8,159 nt of DNA from Robiginitomaculum sp. Its GTDB lineage: Bacteria; Pseudomonadota; Alphaproteobacteria; Caulobacterales; Maricaulaceae. The notes under the pieces are model-generated. The model made no database searches. It had not been told where the DNA came from and saw nothing but the letters and a program-made list of their open reading frames with translations. The stretch is taken from positions 57,313 through 65,471 of the forward strand of contig NVWT02000013.1 in assembly GCA_002733735.2 (NCBI GenBank), read 5' to 3'. A program made the position numbers and the translations under genes. Shown piece after piece: positions 6,472-8,159 of this stretch (its first letter is position 1; each line of letters begins with the position of its first letter).

Positions 6472-7386
6472 ATGAGTGATTTACTAAATACAAATGGTAA
6501 TAAGCGCCAGCCAACACGAGGCGATTGGATACGCTATTGCACATTAATTTTACTCTGGAGCTCATCATTTGCCTTAACTAAGATCGCAGTTGTTGAATTA
6601 TCACCGGCTATAGTTACAGCGTTGCGTATCTGGATTGCCATCGCACTTCTATATTGCTGGATGATTTATCGAAAACATAAATTACCACCACTATTGCCAA
6701 AACCAGATGTTCGATGGTTGTGGTTCTTACCTGTTGGCCTTACCGGATCGTCATTGCCGTTTTTACTTAATGCGTGGGCGTTGCAGTCACTAGACGCAGG
6801 GCTAGTCAGTATTTTGCTTTCAACCATGCCATTATCTGTGGCTTTCTTGGCGCATTTTACTATTGCTGGTGATCGCATGACTGTCGCCAAGATAAGCGGC
6901 CTATTATTAGGGCTTTTCGGAGTGATATTACTAATTGGCCCAGCGGCATTGTCCGAGCTTGGCGGGCCAACCACCATAGCGCAATTCGTAATTCTTGGAT
7001 GTGCAATGATGTTCGCCATAAACAGCGTATTGATCCATTTTATGCCGGAAACTCCACCAAGTGTGGCAGCTACTGGGATGTTGCTAGTTGGCGGTTTAAG
7101 CCTATTGCCATTTGCCATTTATGATGGCTTGCAAGCGCAAATACCCTCCATTGGAGTTATAATAGCCGTATTAGTATTAGGCTTGGCGGCAACGGGTATC
7201 GGCTCAATTTTCTATATGCAGACCTTGCGCAGCGCCGGCCCCAGCTTTTTGGCAACGGCAAATTATTTTGTACCACCGGTTGCGGTTTTAATAGGCATTG
7301 TGTTTTTGAAAGAAACGCTCTCAGTATTGGCATTTATTGCTTTGGCAGTTATCTTCACAGGGATAATGATCGAGCGGAGAAAATAG
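6472..7386 (+). CDS. EamA/DMT-family membrane transporter
   Basis: The 304-residue product has ten predicted hydrophobic segments at about 19-40, 46-65, 81-104, 109-130, 138-157, 168-190, 198-217, 226-247, 253-278 and 282-300. These form the two repeated five-helix EamA halves of the drug/metabolite transporter superfamily. Typical marks are LLWSSSFALTKIAV in helix 1, ALQSLDAGLVSILLSTMPL (103-121), and the end of the second half with FVPPVAVLIGIVFLKETLS (266-284). Such inner-membrane proteins usually export amino acids or other small metabolites; the substrate here is unknown. The frame is open back to a GTG at 6385 and an ATG at 6400. The ATG at 6472 is preferred because it leaves a normal 18-residue cytoplasmic lead before helix 1. 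No good ribosome site precedes it; a TTG at 6433 with GAGGG at 6418-6422 is an alternative. It is divergent from the halogenase and convergent with the PhzF gene. Confidence 0.88.
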   Translation: MSDLLNTNGNKRQPTRGDWIRYCTLILLWSSSFALTKIAVVELSPAIVTALRIWIAIALLYCWMIYRKHKLPPLLPKPDVRWLWFLPVGLTGSSLPFLLNAWALQSLDAGLVSILLSTMPLSVAFLAHFTIAGDRMTVAKISGLLLGLFGVILLIGPAALSELGGPTTIAQFVILGCAMMFAINSVLIHFMPETPPSVAATGMLLVGGLSLLPFAIYDGLQAQIPSIGVIIAVLVLGLAATGIGSIFYMQTLRSAGPSFLATANYFVPPVAVLIGIVFLKETLSVLAFIALAVIFTGIMIERRK

Positions 7387-7398
7387 CTAAAATACAAC

Positions 7399-8159
7399 TT
7401 AATCTACTTCAATTATTCCCTGCATATAGTCAACAGCACCGCCACCAAGACGCACGCGGTCTTTGCGCAATTCCACATCGACCAGGCCGCCACGTTTTGA
7501 GGCTTGCAATGCTCGCATTTTGTTGCGGTTTAGACGTTTTGCCCAATATGCAGTAATTTGCGCAAAAGCTGCACCAGTTACCGGGTCTTCATCAATCCCG
7601 ACACCTGGCACAAATACCCGGGTTAAGAAATCAAACCCATCATCGCCAGGAGCGGAGACGATCAGCTCGCCAGGCTCGGTTAAATTGGCTAACTGCACGC
7701 CCTTTTTGATGTTCATGTCTCTAACGAAAGCTGGGTCATCAACAATAATAAATGGAAAATCGGCGCCACCACTGGCAAGAATTTGCCGCCCAAGGCCTTC
7801 GACTAATTGTTTTGATGGGTGCCACGAATTTTGTTTTGCCGCCGGTAAATCAACAATAAAATTCTGCCAGTCACGTTCGACGTTTAACAAACCGCTGGCA
7901 CTGGCAAATGTCACCTTATCGAGATCAGGGTGTATGTGCCGCAGCACACAAACCCCGCTTGCAAAAGTTGCATGACCACATAACGGAACTTCGGTTGTTG
8001 GAGTAAACCAGCGCAAATCCCAATGCGATGGGTTCGCGCTTGCGACAATAAATGCAGTTTCCGAAAGGTTGTTTTCCATGGCAATGTTTTGCATCAATAC
8101 TGGATCAAGCGGTTCTCTTAGCGGAATTACCGCCGCCGGATTGCCAGTAAACGCACCAT
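7399..8159 (-). CDS. PhzF-family isomerase/epimerase, partial (N-terminus beyond right edge)
   Basis: The frame is open from the TAA at 7399 to the window edge, giving 252 complete residues. The visible sequence begins GAFTGNPAAVIPLREPLD, which normally lies within the first dozen or so residues, so probably only about 8-12 are missing. PhzF proteins have the diaminopimelate epimerase fold. The catalytic-type Glu of the family appears in MENNLSETAF (visible residues 27-36, Glu33). LCGHATFASG follows (visible residues about 60-69), and GIDEDPVTGAAF marks the second half. PhzF itself isomerises dihydro-3-hydroxyanthranilate in phenazine synthesis, but most relatives lie outside phenazine clusters and have no proven substrate. 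No other phenazine gene is present here, so that pathway should not be assumed. It ends 12 bp from the stop of the convergent EamA gene, with no hairpin terminator in the gap. Confidence 0.92.
   Translation of the reverse strand, partial: GAFTGNPAAVIPLREPLDPVLMQNIAMENNLSETAFIVASANPSHWDLRWFTPTTEVPLCGHATFASGVCVLRHIHPDLDKVTFASASGLLNVERDWQNFIVDLPAAKQNSWHPSKQLVEGLGRQILASGGADFPFIIVDDPAFVRDMNIKKGVQLANLTEPGELIVSAPGDDGFDFLTRVFVPGVGIDEDPVTGAAFAQITAYWAKRLNRNKMRALQASKRGGLVDVELRKDRVRLGGGAVDYMQGIIEVD

Noticed and set aside
7399..8159. Phenazine biosynthesis cluster
   Set aside because: Only a PhzF-fold protein is present. No phzA/B, D, E or G relatives are visible, and PhzF-like proteins are widespread outside phenazine producers.

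Overview
The window looks like a chromosomal segment of an alphaproteobacterium with a moderate to low GC content (mid-40s per cent by eye). This rests on the gene order serC-serA-(outer-membrane gene)-purA, on the SerC subtype (FSSGPCKKRP start, SWQKVMGGEAAHG active site), and on a short structured leader before serC whose last stem overlaps the ribosome binding site, as in the serC leader described in Alphaproteobacteria. An intergenic palindrome with the AAAAGTGGGAACCGG core, which I recall as a common repeat in Rhizobiales and relatives, fits the same class. The order or family cannot be fixed from this sequence.

Positions 1-4680 (minus strand) hold a serine biosynthesis and purine block. 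A promoter (4652-4679) and structured leader (about 4594-4646) precede serC (phosphoserine aminotransferase). Next come serA (3-phosphoglycerate dehydrogenase with a C-terminal ACT domain), a PagL-type lipid A 3-O-deacylase precursor, and purA (adenylosuccinate synthetase), which runs off the left edge. SerA and SerC catalyse the first two steps from 3-phosphoglycerate to serine; the phosphatase SerB is not in the window. A palindromic repeat overlaps the serC stop codon and fills part of the serC-serA gap.

Positions 4707-6260 (minus) encode a flavin-dependent halogenase of the tryptophan halogenase family. It has the nucleotide-binding motif, catalytic Lys and catalytic Glu, but WxWxIG where the textbook motif is WxWxIP. 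After a 211-bp divergent intergenic region comes a plus-strand EamA/DMT-type ten-helix transporter (6472-7386). It converges, 12 bp apart, on a minus-strand PhzF-family isomerase/epimerase whose first few residues lie beyond the right edge.

All seven genes look intact where visible. No tRNA, rRNA, CRISPR array, insertion sequence or phage gene was seen. The most notable items are the serC leader RNA, the repeat that supplies the end of serC, and the variant halogenase beside an exporter-like gene. I see no clear evidence of a wholly new system.
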